Assembly: GCA_031548435.1 (NCBI GenBank)
Contig: JAVBRA010000012.1
Span: 62,001-126,000, forward strand
Length of the DNA stretch: 64,000 bases
Origin: JAVBRA01 sp031548435
GTDB lineage: Bacteria > Bacteroidota > Bacteroidia > Bacteroidales > Rikenellaceae
Direction of reading: 5' to 3'
The position numbers and the translations under genes are program-made. A model generated the notes under the pieces. That model saw nothing but the letters and a program-made list of their open reading frames with translations, did not search any database and was not told the origin of the DNA. The stretch's first letter is position 1; every line of letters starts with the position of its first letter. Positions 52,549-61,041 of this stretch are shown piece by piece.

Positions 52549-53120
52549 TGGAAAACCGGACAGACCAGGAATTGATCGGAATTGTGATCGGGGGCGACAC
52601 CACGGCGTTCGACACGCTGTTCAACCGCTACCGCGAGCAGGTGTTGCAGTCGCTCATGCAGCGTACCGGCAGCGAACCCGTTGCGCAGGACCTGTTGCAG
52701 GAGACGTTCGTGAAGGTGTTCCTGAACATTATGCGCTACGACAACAACTACGCTTTCGGACAATGGGTGCACGCCATCGCCCGCAACACGTTCATCGACT
52801 ATACGCGCAAACACCGCGACAACCTCCTCTCGTCCGACGAGATGGGGGGCAAAATCCGCACGGTCGAGGCGCTGTCGAACCTCCCGACTCCCGAGGAGGA
52901 GATGATCAGCGCACAGAGTTCGGTGATGCTGGACAAATTCATGGGGCGGTTGCCGGAACACTACAACCGGATGATCGTGCTGCGCTTTTACAGGGAATAT
53001 TCGTACGAAGAGATCGCCGCCGAACTGTCGCTGCCCCTGGGCACGGTAAAAACCCGGATCCGCCGTGCGCGCGAGGCCCTCTATCAACTGATTGTCAACG
53101 ATAAAGAGAATATATTTTGA
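52548..53120 (+). CDS. ECF-type RNA polymerase sigma factor
   Basis: 190 residues. Region 2 (TLFNRYREQVLQ, LLQETFVKVFLN, FGQWVHAIARNTFIDYTR) and region 4 (LPEHYNRMIVLRFYREYSYEEIA, broken for length, then SLPLGTVKTRIRRAREAL) are complete. No anti-sigma gene adjoins it; it is squeezed between a glycosyltransferase gene and rsmG with stop/start overlaps on both sides. This resembles housekeeping-like ECF sigma genes of Bacteroidota, not the SusC/D-linked type. Confidence 0.93.
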   Translation: MENRTDQELIGIVIGGDTTAFDTLFNRYREQVLQSLMQRTGSEPVAQDLLQETFVKVFLNIMRYDNNYAFGQWVHAIARNTFIDYTRKHRDNLLSSDEMGGKIRTVEALSNLPTPEEEMISAQSSVMLDKFMGRLPEHYNRMIVLRFYREYSYEEIAAELSLPLGTVKTRIRRAREALYQLIVNDKENIF

Positions 53121-53740
53121 AAGGGATCGTCACCCGGTACTTTCCCGGCCTCACCCCGCGGCAGACGGCGCGTTTCGACGCCATGAAAGCGCTGTACGAC
53201 GAGTGGAACGGCCGCATCAACGTCATCTCGCGCAAGGACATGGAGGCGTTTGACGTGCACCATGCGCTCCATTCGCTGGCCATTGCCCGGGTGGTGGAGT
53301 TCGCCGCCGGGTCGCGGATCATGGACGTGGGTACGGGAGGCGGCTTCCCCGGCATTCCGCTGGCGGTGATGTTCCCCGAAAGTCATTTTACGCTGGTCGA
53401 TTCCATCGGCAAGAAGACCACCGTGGCGCGCGAGGTAGCGCGTTCATTGGAATTGAACAACGTGACGGTGATCAACGACCGGGCCGAGAAAATTCCGGGA
53501 AAATTCGATTTTGTGGTCAGCCGCGCCGTTGCCCCCGCCAAGACGCTGTTGGAGTGGAGCTGGGGTAAAATCGAGCGGGGCGCCGCTTCGTCGCGACCCA
53601 ACGGCCTGCTGCTGCTCAAAGGGGGCGATCTGGCGGCCGAATTGGCCGAGACCGGCAAAAAGGCATCCGTTTACAACATCGGCGACTTTTTCGAAGAGGA
53701 TTTTTTCGAAACCAAACGAGTGGTTTATATCGAGAGGTGA
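53117..53740 (+). CDS. rsmG: 16S rRNA (guanine-N7) methyltransferase
   Basis: 207 residues. The SAM-binding motif is IMDVGTGGGFPGIPLAVMFP, and the FTLVDSIGKK segment follows. N7-methylates G527 in the 530 loop (family knowledge). The start is TTG at 53117 overlapping the sigma factor stop (TTGA), which gives the full N-terminus. The gene ends before a bidirectional terminator. Confidence 0.94.
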   Translation: MKGIVTRYFPGLTPRQTARFDAMKALYDEWNGRINVISRKDMEAFDVHHALHSLAIARVVEFAAGSRIMDVGTGGGFPGIPLAVMFPESHFTLVDSIGKKTTVAREVARSLELNNVTVINDRAEKIPGKFDFVVSRAVAPAKTLLEWSWGKIERGAASSRPNGLLLLKGGDLAAELAETGKKASVYNIGDFFEEDFFETKRVVYIER

Positions 53741-53765
53741 TCTTACGCCGGTTTTCCATCCGGAA

Positions 53766-53808
53766 ATAAAAAACTCCTGCCGTGTTGCAATCGGGCAGGA
53801 GTTTTTTG
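53766..53808. terminator. Bidirectional terminator
   Basis: ACTCCTGCC (53773-53781) and GGCAGGAGT (53794-53802) are flanked by A6 on the left and T6 on the right. It can serve rsmG and the convergent propeller gene. Confidence 0.85.
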
Positions 53809-53824
53809 TTTTATCCCTCACGCA

Positions 53825-55018
53825 TCATGGATTTTGGTCGGGGGTTTTCAGGCGGTAGAACAGCAGCAGGGGGTTGTCGTACTCGGCGATGGCCATGTCC
53901 CGGACGCGCTCCTGCAAACGCAGCAGCATCGGGTTCCTGATGCCTGTTACTGCCGGGAACTCAAGCGCCCTTGAGGCTGCCACCGAGGTCACGAAGAAAT
54001 CGCCGTGCGACGCATCGGGAGCCGCCACCCCCAAAGCCTGATACCCTTTGTCATAATCTTCCTGATACAGGAACTGGCCCAACAGGAACGTTTTCCCCGA
54101 TTCTTTGTGGCGGAACAACTTCCGGGGCATCATTTTCACTTGAAGAGAATAACATTCCCACGTGGAATTCTCCTTGTATCCGCCCAGCAATCCGTATTCG
54201 GCTTCGGAATGAAGGAGCGTTTTTTGATAGACGTTCATGAATACATTGTTCGGCGGCGATCCCTGGAATGCATCGTAATAATTGTCCGGAACCTGCCATT
54301 TGCCCAGAAGGACGTGCCGGTACGGAACGAGGGAGTCCTGCGTGACCGTGTAGATGCACTGGTTGATCGGGTCGATGAAACGGAGGTTGTTGTCCTGATA
54401 CGAGAAGCAACTTCCGAATCCGTAATACGATTCTATCCCTTTGAAATCGATCGAGAAATTACGCCGGGTTTCGCCTTTCATATCCCTGACCGAGAAGCCT
54501 CCGGCCCCGTCGTGCTCCACAATGAACGCATCGTCGACCAGACCTACGCCACAGGCGCTGGTTTCCATCCGGTGTTGAAACGCGCCGTTGTGGTCGTAAG
54601 CAAGCAGAAAACCCTGGGTGTCGTCCCACAGGATAATGGATTGCGGCGTGACAATAAAATCGCCGATGCCGAGGTATTCGTTGGGGCCGCGCCCCTGCAT
54701 CCCGACCTGGAACAGGGGATTTCCATCGGCGTCGAATACGAACAACTTTTTATGGTCGCCGTTCCGATCCAACACATAGACCCGCTCTCCTGCGAAATGA
54801 ATTTTGGAGATCTGCGAGATAATGAACGGCTCCCGGGTGTGCAACCGGAGCAGAAAAACGCTGTCGATCTGATTGTAAAAGTCGGTGGTTTGTTTGCCGA
54901 CCTCGGTATCGTTGACCGTCACCTCGATGAATGACGAGGGCTCCGGCCCTTTTTTCTTGCACGCGAAAAACAGCCCGACGCAAAGGGGGATAAATATTAG
55001 CCGCAATGAAATCTTCAT
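53825..55018 (-). CDS. Six-bladed beta-propeller lipoprotein
   Basis: 397 residues. The lipoprotein signal ends GLFFACKKK. The rest is a beta-propeller of the Bacteroidota 6-bladed family, with the shared motif GRGPNEYLGIGDF and blade repeats such as VYVLDRNGDHKKLFVFD. It is related in architecture to the frameshifted gene at 45311 (which has RGPQEYIG). Such proteins are extracytoplasmic; ligand unknown. The ATG at 55018 supplies the lipobox. No clear minus-strand promoter was found. Confidence 0.85.
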   Translation of the reverse strand: MKISLRLIFIPLCVGLFFACKKKGPEPSSFIEVTVNDTEVGKQTTDFYNQIDSVFLLRLHTREPFIISQISKIHFAGERVYVLDRNGDHKKLFVFDADGNPLFQVGMQGRGPNEYLGIGDFIVTPQSIILWDDTQGFLLAYDHNGAFQHRMETSACGVGLVDDAFIVEHDGAGGFSVRDMKGETRRNFSIDFKGIESYYGFGSCFSYQDNNLRFIDPINQCIYTVTQDSLVPYRHVLLGKWQVPDNYYDAFQGSPPNNVFMNVYQKTLLHSEAEYGLLGGYKENSTWECYSLQVKMMPRKLFRHKESGKTFLLGQFLYQEDYDKGYQALGVAAPDASHGDFFVTSVAASRALEFPAVTGIRNPMLLRLQERVRDMAIAEYDNPLLLFYRLKTPDQNP

Positions 55019-55157
55019 AGGAAAAGGATAGGTTGTAATGTGAGCAAATATCGTCATGTAAGAATTAAAAAACAAGTCCACCCGGCATATTTATATCAGA
55101 AAAAAAATGACCCGGGAGAACAAAACAGTGGTTATCAAAATAAAAAGAAGAGATTTT

Positions 55158-55187
55158 TTTGGGACATAAATAAAAGTCGTATATTTG
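55158..55187 (+). promoter_or_regulatory. Promoter of the HU gene
   Basis: TTTG at 55158-55161, 18 bases, TATATTTG followed by CA at 55180-55187. Leader about 95 bases. Confidence 0.75.
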
Positions 55188-55288
55188 CATCCACATAATT
55201 CAAGGAGGGGGTTGTTGACCGCAATGGATAATTAATCCCCGGAAATTACGTTAATACATTAATGAAATCAATTTAAAAACATACAGAC

Positions 55289-55576
55289 ATGACAAAGGCT
55301 GATATCGTTAGCGAAATCGCAAAAAGCACAGGCGTTGAAAAAGTTCTGGTGCAGCAGATCGTTGAATCGTATATGGAAAACATCAAGAAAGCGCTGGCCG
55401 CCAAGGAAAATGTTTACCTGAGGGGCTTCGGCAGCTTCATCGTAAAGCGCAGGGCAAAGAAGATCGCCCGCAACATCTCCAAAAACACCACCATCACCAT
55501 TCCCGAGCACAACATTCCGGCGTTCAAACCGTCGAAGAGCTTTGTAGCCGTCGTGAAGGATTCGAAAGCGAAATAA
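55289..55576 (+). CDS. HU-family DNA-binding protein
   Basis: 95 residues, standard for HU/IHF. The N-terminal helices MTKADIVSEIAKSTG and the DNA-binding arm region (YLRGFGSFIVKRRAKKIARN, ending PAFKPSKSF) are complete, including the Pro at the arm tip position. Architectural chromosome protein. The COX24-type mini-gene follows after 23 bases in the same transcript. Confidence 0.95.
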   Translation: MTKADIVSEIAKSTGVEKVLVQQIVESYMENIKKALAAKENVYLRGFGSFIVKRRAKKIARNISKNTTITIPEHNIPAFKPSKSFVAVVKDSKAK

Positions 55577-55599
55577 TTCAAACCTTAATAATTACAACT

Positions 55600-55689
55600 A
55601 TGCCAAGCGGAAAAAAGAGAAAAAGGCATAAAATGGCTACCCACAAAAGGAAAAAACGTCTGAGAAAGAACAGACATAAAAAGAAATAA
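55600..55689 (+). CDS. AURKAIP1/COX24-domain mini-protein (mS38-like)
   Basis: 29 residues, 16 of them Lys or Arg: begins MPSGKKRKRHK, then MATHKRKKRLRKNRHKKK. This matches the very short AURKAIP1/COX24 domain proteins annotated across Bacteroidota, relatives of the mitochondrial small-subunit protein mS38. It probably binds 16S rRNA (inference from the family). It lies 23 bases after the HU gene and ends just before a strong terminator. Confidence 0.85.
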   Translation: MPSGKKRKRHKMATHKRKKRLRKNRHKKK

Positions 55690-55708
55690 GTAGCCGGAAT
55701 TTTTAAGC

Positions 55709-55752
55709 CATAAATAAACCTAAAAAGCTTGGGCTTTTTAGGTTTATTTATG
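55709..55752 (+). terminator. Intrinsic terminator of the HU operon
   Basis: A perfect 20-bp inverted repeat with a four-base loop (55709-55728 and 55733-55752), with AT-rich outer ends. Confidence 0.85.
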
Positions 55753-55847
55753 TCGGGCCGGTGCAATTCGGCCTGAAATTTGATTGCCGCTAATAAACCC
55801 TCTGTGGGTGCATTGCGCCGCATGGCGCGGCATAACGATATGAAACA

Positions 55848-57446
55848 ATGACAAAAGAACTGATTATCAATGTCAATCCGGAAGAGGTGGTGATCGCCCT
55901 GCTGGAAGACAAGCAATTGGTGGAGATCAACCGCGAGCGGACCGATTCGGGCTTCTCGGTGGGCGACATTTACCTGGGGCGCGTGCGCAAGATCATGCCG
56001 GGCCTCAACGCCGCCTTCGTGGACATCGGACACGAGAAGAACGGGTTCGTGCATTACCTCGACCTGGGGACGCAATTCCGCTCGATGCGCAAATTCACGG
56101 ACAGCACCATCAGCCGCAAAAAAGGGTTCTCGTTCGAACGGTGCAAACCCGAACCGGGGCTGCCCAAAGACGGGAAGATTTCCGATATGCTCAGCACCGG
56201 CAGCAACATCCTGGTGCAGATTTCGAAAGAGGCCATCTCGACCAAAGGGCCGAGGCTGACTTCCGAGATCTCGATCGCCGGACGCAACGTGGTGCTGATG
56301 CCTTTCGGCAAAAAAGTGTCGATCTCGCAAAAGATCAAGGCCAACGACGAACGCAAGCGGCTGAAGAAGATCGCCGAGGAGATATTGCCGCCCAACTACG
56401 GGCTGATTATCCGCACGGCGGCCAAAGGCAAAACCGACGCCGACGTGGAGTCGGACATCCGGTCGCTGATCGCCCGTTGGGAAGCCATCACCGGCAAGCT
56501 CAAAACCGCGCCCGCCGCACCGGCGCTGCTGATGAGCGAAATGAACCGCACCACGGCCATCATCCGCGACCTGCTCAACGGCGAGTTCAGCGGCATCTAT
56601 GTCGACGACCAGGCCGTGTTCAACGAGGTCAAGGCCTACATCCGCAACATCGCTCCGGAGAAAGAGAAGATCGTCAAATTGTACAAGGGCAACGTGCCGA
56701 TCTTCGACAACTTCGACATCACCAAACACATCAAGTCGCAGTTCGGGCGCGTGGTTTCGGTCAAAAAGGGCTCGTACCTGATCATCGAGCACACCGAGGC
56801 GCTGCATGTGATCGACGTCAACAGCGGCAACCGCGTCAAAAAAGGCGACGACCAGGAGGCCGTGGCCATGGAGGTGAACCTGGGGGCGGTGGAAGCGATC
56901 GCCCACCTGCTGCGCCTGAGGGACATGGGCGGCATCATCGTCATCGACTTCATCGACCTGCACAAGAGCGAAAACCGCCAGAAGATCCACGAGAGGATGA
57001 AAGAAGTGATGGCGGCCGACCGGGCCAAGCACACGATCCTGCCGCTGACCAAGTTCGGCCTGATGCAGATCACGCGCCAACGCATCCGCCCGCAGATGGA
57101 CTTCGTCACCACCGAAGCCTGCCCCACGTGCAAGGGAACGGGCGAGATCGCCCCCACGGCCCTGCTCGACACGCTGATCGAAACCGACATCGCCAAACTG
57201 ACCAAGGACTACGGCTACAAACGCCTGATCCTGCATGTGCACCCGTTTGTGGCGGCCTACCTCAGCAAGGGGCTGTTCTCGATCAGGTGCCGCTGGATGT
57301 GGCGCTACAAGGTGCGGCTCAAGGTGATCTTCACCCTGTCGCAGGGACTGATAGGCTATAAATTCTACGACAAGGACAAGAAGCCCGTCAACCTGACCCC
57401 GCACGACCTTCCGGCTACCGAACGGCTTCCGGAAGAGGGCGAATGA
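55848..57446 (+). CDS. rng: Ribonuclease E/G family protein
   Basis: 532 residues, RNase G size. The S1 domain near residue 38 (GDIYLGRVRKIMPGLNAAFVDI, split here) leads to the catalytic core with VIDVNSGNR and IIVIDFIDL (metal-binding Asp residues), and the zinc-link Cys pair in CPTCKGTG near residue 424. It processes rRNA and mRNA. It lacks the long degradosome scaffold of RNase E. 158 bases separate it from the mini-gene. Confidence 0.94.
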   Translation: MTKELIINVNPEEVVIALLEDKQLVEINRERTDSGFSVGDIYLGRVRKIMPGLNAAFVDIGHEKNGFVHYLDLGTQFRSMRKFTDSTISRKKGFSFERCKPEPGLPKDGKISDMLSTGSNILVQISKEAISTKGPRLTSEISIAGRNVVLMPFGKKVSISQKIKANDERKRLKKIAEEILPPNYGLIIRTAAKGKTDADVESDIRSLIARWEAITGKLKTAPAAPALLMSEMNRTTAIIRDLLNGEFSGIYVDDQAVFNEVKAYIRNIAPEKEKIVKLYKGNVPIFDNFDITKHIKSQFGRVVSVKKGSYLIIEHTEALHVIDVNSGNRVKKGDDQEAVAMEVNLGAVEAIAHLLRLRDMGGIIVIDFIDLHKSENRQKIHERMKEVMAADRAKHTILPLTKFGLMQITRQRIRPQMDFVTTEACPTCKGTGEIAPTALLDTLIETDIAKLTKDYGYKRLILHVHPFVAAYLSKGLFSIRCRWMWRYKVRLKVIFTLSQGLIGYKFYDKDKKPVNLTPHDLPATERLPEEGE

Positions 57447-57669
57447 CGCCCACTTTCCCATCGGGAGCGGGGCATCTTCGGCTCTGGACAGCAATATTCC
57501 CATCGCCGGGGGTGTTTTGGCATCCGGCACCGGGCATATTTCGGGATGTCACTGAGCGAACGGGTTTCATGTTTGCGGAAGGAAAATCCGGAACGAGACA
57601 AGGCCCGGTTTCGAGAAGAAACGCCGGCCGATTAATTATCAGAACATTAAACCGCCTCGCAACAGAGCG

Positions 57670-58194
57670 TTGAGGAACTTTCAGAGATTAAACGTGGGCA
57701 AACTAAGGGACGGGATCGTCCGTGTGATCGACTTTTTCTACTTTCCTTTCCTGCGCCGGTGGATTCCCTGCGGGTTGTTCCGCTACGGTTTTTGCGGTGC
57801 GGCCAACGTGGGGCTCGACCTGCTGCTTTACTTCATCACGTTCCACTATGTGCTGAACGAGACCGACATCGACCTGGAATGTGTAACCGTTTCGGCGCCC
57901 GTGGCCGCGCTCATCATTGTTTTCCCTATCACGTTCCTCACCGGTTTCTGGTTGGCCCGCAGCATCACATTCCAGCGTTCGTCGCTTCGGGGGGGCACCC
58001 AACTGTTCCGTTATCTGGTCACCACCGGCGCGGCGTTCCTGGTCAACTACTTCGGACTGAAGCTGCTGGTGGGCTGGGGCATCTACCCCACCCCATCGCG
58101 CGCCATTGTGGCCGTATTCGCCGTGGCGCTGAGTTTCTTTCTGAACAAACAGTTCTCGTTCCGCGGCTGCGAGATGGGCGGGCCGCAGAAATGA
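57670..58194 (+). CDS. GtrA-family membrane protein
   Basis: 174 residues with four membrane helices and the GtrA pattern (FRYGFCGAANVGLDLLLYF, FWLARSITFQ, FRYLVTTGAAFLVNY, FAVALSFFLNKQFSF). Members flip or translocate lipid-linked sugars. The start is uncertain: TTG at 57670 or GTG at 57694; no ATG is available before the first helix. The 223 bases upstream hold no gene. Confidence 0.85.
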   Translation: MRNFQRLNVGKLRDGIVRVIDFFYFPFLRRWIPCGLFRYGFCGAANVGLDLLLYFITFHYVLNETDIDLECVTVSAPVAALIIVFPITFLTGFWLARSITFQRSSLRGGTQLFRYLVTTGAAFLVNYFGLKLLVGWGIYPTPSRAIVAVFAVALSFFLNKQFSFRGCEMGGPQK

Positions 58195-58262
58195 ACGGTG
58201 CTGTATCCGAACACACTTGGCCCGCTTTAAGGCATTTTTCAAATGGAGACCCCTGCGGACAT

Positions 58263-58868
58263 TCAGGACAATAGCAGAAACAAGGCAATCACCAGGAACA
58301 CCGTCCCCTCCACGATGTTCATCACCCGGCCGGTCATCACCCGCGCCGGAATGCGGGCGGAGACCCATCCGGCCAGCAGCGACACGGTCGAAAACACCAC
58401 CAATGCCTGTGCGATAAACACCCCTCCGAGGATAAAAATATCTGTTGCCGGATGCGCGGCGTCGGCCCGTAGGAATTGCGGCAGCAGCGCAAGAAAAAAC
58501 AGGATCACTTTGGGATTGAGCAGGTTCATCAGAATGCCGCGCTTGTAGAGCCCTGTCCGGTCGTCTTTCGATGCGGCGCTTTCACCGCTTCCCCCTTTTT
58601 CCGCGAATGCTTTATAGCTGAGCCACAGCATGTAGGCGATACCCGCATATTTGATAGCGTTGAACGCCGCGGGCGATCCCTTGATCACTGCAGCCAACCC
58701 CAGGGCCACCGCCGTGGTATGGAAAATGAGCCCGGTGCACAGCCCCAACGCCAGTACAATGCCGGCCCGTGCACCGCGTGTCAGGCTCTGGGCCATCACC
58801 AACAGGATGTCGGGCCCGGGCAGGATGGTCAGCGCGGCGGCTACTGCTAAGAATTCGAAAATCCTCAT
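58263..58868 (-). CDS. LysE/RhtB-family exporter
   Basis: 201 residues with six hydrophobic segments and the family motif LPGPDILLVMAQSLTRG near the N-terminus, then MNLLNPKVILFFLALLPQF. It exports amino acids or related small molecules; substrate unknown. It follows the M23 gene with a six-base gap on the minus strand, so it is probably its operon partner. Confidence 0.9.
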   Translation of the reverse strand: MRIFEFLAVAAALTILPGPDILLVMAQSLTRGARAGIVLALGLCTGLIFHTTAVALGLAAVIKGSPAAFNAIKYAGIAYMLWLSYKAFAEKGGSGESAASKDDRTGLYKRGILMNLLNPKVILFFLALLPQFLRADAAHPATDIFILGGVFIAQALVVFSTVSLLAGWVSARIPARVMTGRVMNIVEGTVFLVIALFLLLS

Positions 58869-58874
58869 ATTCCG

Positions 58875-59867
58875 TTAGCGAACCTTGATCTTTTCTCCGA
58901 TCTGCAACACTTTGTTTTCCGGGATGCCGTTGAGTTGGCACAGTTTGGCGACCGTGGTGCCGTAGCGGCGCGCGATGGCGTAGAGGGTGTCGCCGCGGGC
59001 CACGGTGTGTGAAGTTGCGGGCGTGGCCGCGGATGCGGGAGCGGGCGTGGCGACCGTCGTGTCGCTTCCCGCCGCGCTCCCGTCGGTGTTCGAGGCCACG
59101 ATACCGTCGTTGCGGTAGCAGAGGTAGAGTTTACCGCTTCTTATGGTGCGGTTGCCGCAGTCGATCAGGTATTCGGGATTGAACGGCCGCCCTTTGGCCC
59201 GCAGCTCGAAGTGGAGGTGCTCGGTGGTGGCGCGGCCCGTGCGTCCGGCCAGCGACAGCGGTTGCCCCGATTTCACGGCGTCGCCCACCTTCACCAGGTT
59301 TTTGCTGTTGTGCGAGTAAACGCTTTCCAGTCCGTTGTAATGCCTGACAACCACCACATTGCCGTATCCGCTGTAAAGTTTCGACATGCGCACCACACCT
59401 GAGAAAGCAGCGCGGATGGTGTCGTTCGGGATGGCTTTGATGTCGGTGCCGGTATGCATCCGGCCGCCGCGCATGCCATAGGGCGAGATACGGTTGCCGG
59501 GATAAGGATAATGGAAATCCGCTTTCAGTTCATCCAGATCGAACACCAGCCGATCGCCCCCGGCAAACGGATTGTAGGCGCTGGTGCTGACGTGCTCGGT
59601 CTCAAGTGCCGAAAACGACATCGGCACGTTGGAGATCACCGTGACAGCGGGCTCCTCGGGCTTTTCACCGGCGGGTTCCGGCCCGATTACCGGCGGCTCC
59701 GGATGTTTTTCCGACCCCGGTTTGGGCGCGATCGTGCCGCGCTCGGGCCGCTGCTGCGCCACGGCCACTTCCTGGGGGGTGATCTTCATGACCTTGCGGT
59801 ACAGCCGCGACGAGGTCGAACAGCCGCCGGCAAGCAGCAATAACAGCAGCAGGGGGATATATTTCAT
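58875..59867 (-). CDS. M23 peptidase lipoprotein with C-terminal LysM
   Basis: 330 residues. The lipoprotein signal is LLLLLLLAGGC. The M23 (LytM-like) domain runs about 130-240: RMHTGTDIKA has the first metal His-x3-Asp, and HLHFELRAKG the last His motif, so the site looks active. A Ser/Thr/Ala linker leads to a LysM domain (VARGDTLYAIARRYGTTVAKLC). It cleaves or regulates peptidoglycan cleavage in the envelope. The ATG at 59867 is chosen for the signal; 59876 is an alternative. Promoter TATCTTTG at 59930-59937 (minus). Confidence 0.92.
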   Translation of the reverse strand: MKYIPLLLLLLLAGGCSTSSRLYRKVMKITPQEVAVAQQRPERGTIAPKPGSEKHPEPPVIGPEPAGEKPEEPAVTVISNVPMSFSALETEHVSTSAYNPFAGGDRLVFDLDELKADFHYPYPGNRISPYGMRGGRMHTGTDIKAIPNDTIRAAFSGVVRMSKLYSGYGNVVVVRHYNGLESVYSHNSKNLVKVGDAVKSGQPLSLAGRTGRATTEHLHFELRAKGRPFNPEYLIDCGNRTIRSGKLYLCYRNDGIVASNTDGSAAGSDTTVATPAPASAATPATSHTVARGDTLYAIARRYGTTVAKLCQLNGIPENKVLQIGEKIKVR

Positions 59868-59929
59868 TCGTTGCATTTTACAGGTGCAAAAGTGCCTCCC
59901 GGCACCCAAAATTGCTGGCTTTATCCAGC

Positions 59930-59957
59930 CAAAGATAGGAAAATATTCGTAATTTTG
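59930..59957. promoter_or_regulatory. Back-to-back -7 elements of the M23 and trxB genes
   Basis: TATCTTTG on the minus strand (59930-59937) and TAATTTTG on the plus strand (59950-59957) are 12 bases apart. Confidence 0.5.
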
Positions 59958-59966
59958 AAGCCGGAG

Positions 59967-59992
59967 GAGGCGCGGTCTCTTTTGTTATCGGA
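59967..59992 (+). repeat. Hairpin plus GTTATCGG element in the trxB leader
   Basis: GAGGC-gcg-GTCTC followed by TTTTGTTATCGGA, the same layout as 6787-6814. If the plus-strand promoter at 59950 is used, this lies at the beginning of the trxB transcript. Confidence 0.5.
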
Positions 59993-60117
59993 TGGCGGTG
60001 CCCGTGAGTGGAAACTTCCATCGATATGCGTGCCGCCGACTTGTGCTTCCGGATGTTTGTGACCGGATGCATTTATAAAACAGGCGCTGAAAAGCGATAA
60101 TTCTAAAAAAATACGAT

Positions 60118-61041
60118 ATGGAAAAAGTAAAATGCCTGATCATCGGCAGCGGCCCGGCCGGATACACCGCTGCCATCTACACCTCGCGGGCCAACCTGTC
60201 GCCGGTACTCTACCAGGGATTGGAGCCGGGCGGACAGCTCACCACCACCACCGAGATCGAGAACTTCCCTGGTTACCCCGAGGGCGTGTCGGGCCCGCAA
60301 ATGATGGAGGATATGCGCAAGCAGGCCGAGCGGTTCGGCGCCGACATCCGCAACGGCATGGTCACGAGCGTCGATTTTTCGACCTACCCCTATCTGGTGA
60401 CCATCGACCTGAAAACTCCCGTGCTGGCCGACACGATTATCATTTCGACCGGGGCCACGGCCAAATACCTCGGCATTCCGTCCGAGCAGAACTTCCGCGG
60501 AACGGGCGTGTCGGCCTGCGCCACGTGCGACGGTTTTTTCTACCGCAACCTGGAGGTGGCGGTGGTGGGAGGCGGCGACACGGCCTGCGAAGAAGCGTCG
60601 TACCTGGCCTCCATTTGCAGCAAGGTGTACATGGTGGTGCGGAAAGACCACCTCCGCGCCTCGAAACACATGCAGAAGCGGGTGCTGTCCGACCCCAAGA
60701 TCGAGATGGTTTTCGGGCACAACACCAGGGAAATCCTCGGAGACGACTCGGGCGTAACGGGTATGGTGGTCGTCAACGACAAAGGCGAGGAGCGGACGCT
60801 CGAAGTGAAAGGGGTGTTCATGGCCATCGGACACCATCCCAATACCGAGTTGTTCAAGGGACACATCCACCTCGACGAGCAGGGCTACATCAAAACCGAA
60901 CCCGGCACATCGAAAACCAACCTCAAGGGGGTGTTTGCCGCCGGCGATGTGCAGGATCCAGTTTACCGTCAGGCGGTTACGGCGGCCGGATCGGGTTGCC
61001 GCGCGGCCATCGACTGCGAACGTTTTCTGATGGGAATTTGA
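60118..61041 (+). CDS. trxB: Thioredoxin reductase
   Basis: 307 residues. FAD motif GSGPAGYTAAIYTSRANL (9-26 region), redox CATC at 134-137, NADPH motif GGGDTACEEA, and the C-terminal FAD motif AAGDVQDPVYRQA. Reduces thioredoxin with NADPH. The 160-base leader may carry a terminator-like element. Its TGA overlaps the next gene's TTG start (TTGA). Confidence 0.97.
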   Translation: MEKVKCLIIGSGPAGYTAAIYTSRANLSPVLYQGLEPGGQLTTTTEIENFPGYPEGVSGPQMMEDMRKQAERFGADIRNGMVTSVDFSTYPYLVTIDLKTPVLADTIIISTGATAKYLGIPSEQNFRGTGVSACATCDGFFYRNLEVAVVGGGDTACEEASYLASICSKVYMVVRKDHLRASKHMQKRVLSDPKIEMVFGHNTREILGDDSGVTGMVVVNDKGEERTLEVKGVFMAIGHHPNTELFKGHIHLDEQGYIKTEPGTSKTNLKGVFAAGDVQDPVYRQAVTAAGSGCRAAIDCERFLMGI

